DNA from: Planctomycetota bacterium
GTDB lineage: Bacteria > Planctomycetota > Phycisphaerae > WQYP01 > JAJZKY01
Reading direction: 5' to 3'
Length of the DNA stretch: 6,827 nt
NCBI GenBank assembly: GCA_021803885.1
Contig: JAJZKY010000249.1
Location: 1-6,827 of the forward strand
The notes beneath the pieces were generated by a model. It was not told where the DNA came from, ran no database searches, and saw nothing but the letters and a program-made list of their open reading frames with translations. Shown here in pieces: positions 5,421 to 6,827 of this stretch; within the stretch, counting starts at the first letter, position 1; each line of letters opens with the position of its first letter. A program made the position numbers and the translations under genes.

Positions 5421-6827
5421 ACCTGTTTGCCAAAAAAGACATTCACCAAACCATACAGGAAGCCACGGGCGAAACCCACGGCCTTAAGCGGGCCCTGGGA
5501 GCCTTCAACCTGGTCACACTGGGCATCGGCGCCATCATCGGCACCGGCATTTTTGTGCTCACCGGGCCGGTGGCGGCGACGGCGGCGGGGCCGGCGATTG
5601 TGATTTCCTTCATGATCGCCGCGGCCGCCTCGGCATTCGCCGGGCTGTGCTATGCCGAGTTTGCCTCCGTGATGCCCATCGCCGGCAGCGCCTATTCCTA
5701 TGGCTACACCGCCCTAGGGGAGATTGTGGCTTGGATTATCGGCTGGGCGCTGATTCTCGAGTACGCCTTTGGCGCGGCCACCGTGGCTGTCGGCTGGTCG
5801 GGGTATATCAATAATTTTTTACAGGGGCTGGGCATCAACCTGCCGCCGGCCTTGAGCGCGGCGCCGGGCACGGTGTTAGTGCTCGCCAAGGGACGTTGGG
5901 TCCCGCTCATGTCCATGTCGCTGACAGCGTCAGCGCAGAAGTTAGCCGCCCTGCCGCATGTGACCGCCCGGTTTGATCTGTTTGCCATGATCGGCATTCT
6001 GCTCATGACCACGGTGCTGGTGATCGGCATTCAGGAGTCGGCCAACGTCAACAGCGCCATTGTGGCCATCAAGGTTTCCGTGCTGATCCTGTTTATCGGG
6101 ATCGCGGTGGTATTCCTCAACCGTTCGCATTGGAGTGTGGCATTTCATAACTGGCATCCGTTCATTCCGCCGCAGTTCGGCTGGTACGGGGTGGTGCGCG
6201 GCGCCTCGCTGATCTTTTTTGCCTATATTGGCTTTGACGCGGTTTCGACCGCGGCCCAGGAAGCGAAAAACCCGCAGCGGGACATGCCGATCGGGATTCT
6301 CGGGTCGCTCGTGATCTGCACCATCCTCTACATTCTGGTGGGCGGCTTATTAACCGGCCTGCGCCCCTATTCCACATTGAATGTGCCCGATCCCGTCGCG
6401 GTGGGCGTGGACGCCACCGGCGTGGCCTGGGGCAGCTTTCTGGTCAAGCTCGGCGCCATCGGCGGGCTTTCGAGCACCATGCTGGTGATGCTGCTGGGCC
6501 AATCGCGAATTTTTTTCACCATGTCAAAAGATGGGCTGCTGTGGAAATGGGCCAGCAAAATCCACCCCCGTTTCCGTACGCCCTATGTTTCCACCATTCT
6601 GGTCGGCCTCTGCGTAGCCGTTCTGGCGGCGTCGCTGCCGGTGGACCGGCTGGCCGAGCTGACCAACATCGGCACCCTTTCCGCATTCATTATCGTCTGC
6701 GCCGGAGTCTGGATCATGCGCCGGCGCGAACCCAATCTGCATCGGCCCTTCCGCACGCCCTGGGTTCCGTTTGTGCCCATCATGGGCATTCTCATCGCCA
6801 GCGGCCTGATCCTGGCGCTGCATAAGA
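5417..6827 (+). CDS. APC-superfamily permease, CAT/YfnA-like, 3' end outside the window
   Basis: Inner-membrane amino acid permease; 470 residues are visible and the frame is still open at the right edge. The cationic amino acid transporter branch (YfnA/YhdG-like in bacteria) is usually about 470-500 residues, so probably only a short tail is missing. A soluble N-terminus (1-25) leads into FNLVTLGIGAIIGTGIFVLTG (30-50), the TM1 binding motif. SFMIAAAASAFAGLCYAEF (64-82) and PIAGSAYSYGY (87-97) cover TM2-TM3. FFAYIGFDAVSTAAQEAKNP (267-286) with QRDMPIGI is the characteristic CAT TM6-TM7 segment. GQSRIFFTMSKDGLL (361-375) is TM8, and RREPNLHRPFRTPWVP (436-451) precedes the last helices. A hydrophilic insert at about 148-186 separates TM3 from TM4. 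Substrates in the branch range from cationic to neutral amino acids. It is translationally coupled to the preceding permease. Confidence 0.9.
   Translation, partial: MNLFAKKDIHQTIQEATGETHGLKRALGAFNLVTLGIGAIIGTGIFVLTGPVAATAAGPAIVISFMIAAAASAFAGLCYAEFASVMPIAGSAYSYGYTALGEIVAWIIGWALILEYAFGAATVAVGWSGYINNFLQGLGINLPPALSAAPGTVLVLAKGRWVPLMSMSLTASAQKLAALPHVTARFDLFAMIGILLMTTVLVIGIQESANVNSAIVAIKVSVLILFIGIAVVFLNRSHWSVAFHNWHPFIPPQFGWYGVVRGASLIFFAYIGFDAVSTAAQEAKNPQRDMPIGILGSLVICTILYILVGGLLTGLRPYSTLNVPDPVAVGVDATGVAWGSFLVKLGAIGGLSSTMLVMLLGQSRIFFTMSKDGLLWKWASKIHPRFRTPYVSTILVGLCVAVLAASLPVDRLAELTNIGTLSAFIIVCAGVWIMRRREPNLHRPFRTPWVPFVPIMGILIASGLILALHK

Noticed and set aside
1..6827. CRISPR array, tRNA, rRNA, phage or defence genes
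   Set aside because: No regularly spaced repeats, no tRNA-like cloverleaf and no such protein motifs were seen on either strand.

Overview
The window reads as a stretch of chromosome from a GC-rich, Gram-negative (diderm) bacterium. All five supported genes lie on the + strand. A secreted outer-membrane beta-barrel protein with an aromatic C-terminal residue shows the cell has an outer membrane. The bbp2-like porin, a thiamine-phosphate synthase of the LILQLRAK/HLGWSTH style, and several APC permeases together are reminiscent of Acidobacteriota. That placement is an inference from family resemblance only.

Left part (1-1240): a 126-bp perfect inverted repeat (1-126 against 1097-1222) brackets the 5' part of an APC-superfamily permease gene. 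The gene starts normally at 257 with a good Shine-Dalgarno. Its transporter sequence stops at about residue 280, after five membrane helices. From there the frame reads through the antisense copy of its own upstream region to a stop at 1240. The junction falls beside a short palindrome (CCGCGG) present at both arm ends, which is the signature of a fold-back inverted duplication, either real or made during amplification or assembly.

Middle (1241-2726): a 254-bp leader that is AT-rich at first holds an operator-like palindrome and a GC-rich hairpin. It is followed by an OmpL-like porin gene (1495-2664), which a textbook intrinsic terminator closes (2693-2726).

Right part (2727-6827): a probable operon of a small DoxX-family membrane protein, thiE (thiamine-phosphate synthase), an APC permease of LAT/SteT-like type, and a second APC permease of the CAT/YfnA-like type. 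The second permease starts inside the stop codon of the first (ATGA overlap) and runs off the right edge. Gaps are 53, 62 and -4 bp. No further terminator is visible.

The theme is envelope transport: one porin plus three different APC permeases (one truncated), with a thiamine-synthesis enzyme embedded. I see no defence system, CRISPR array, RNA gene, transposase or phage gene. The only truly unusual structure is the inverted repeat with its broken permease.
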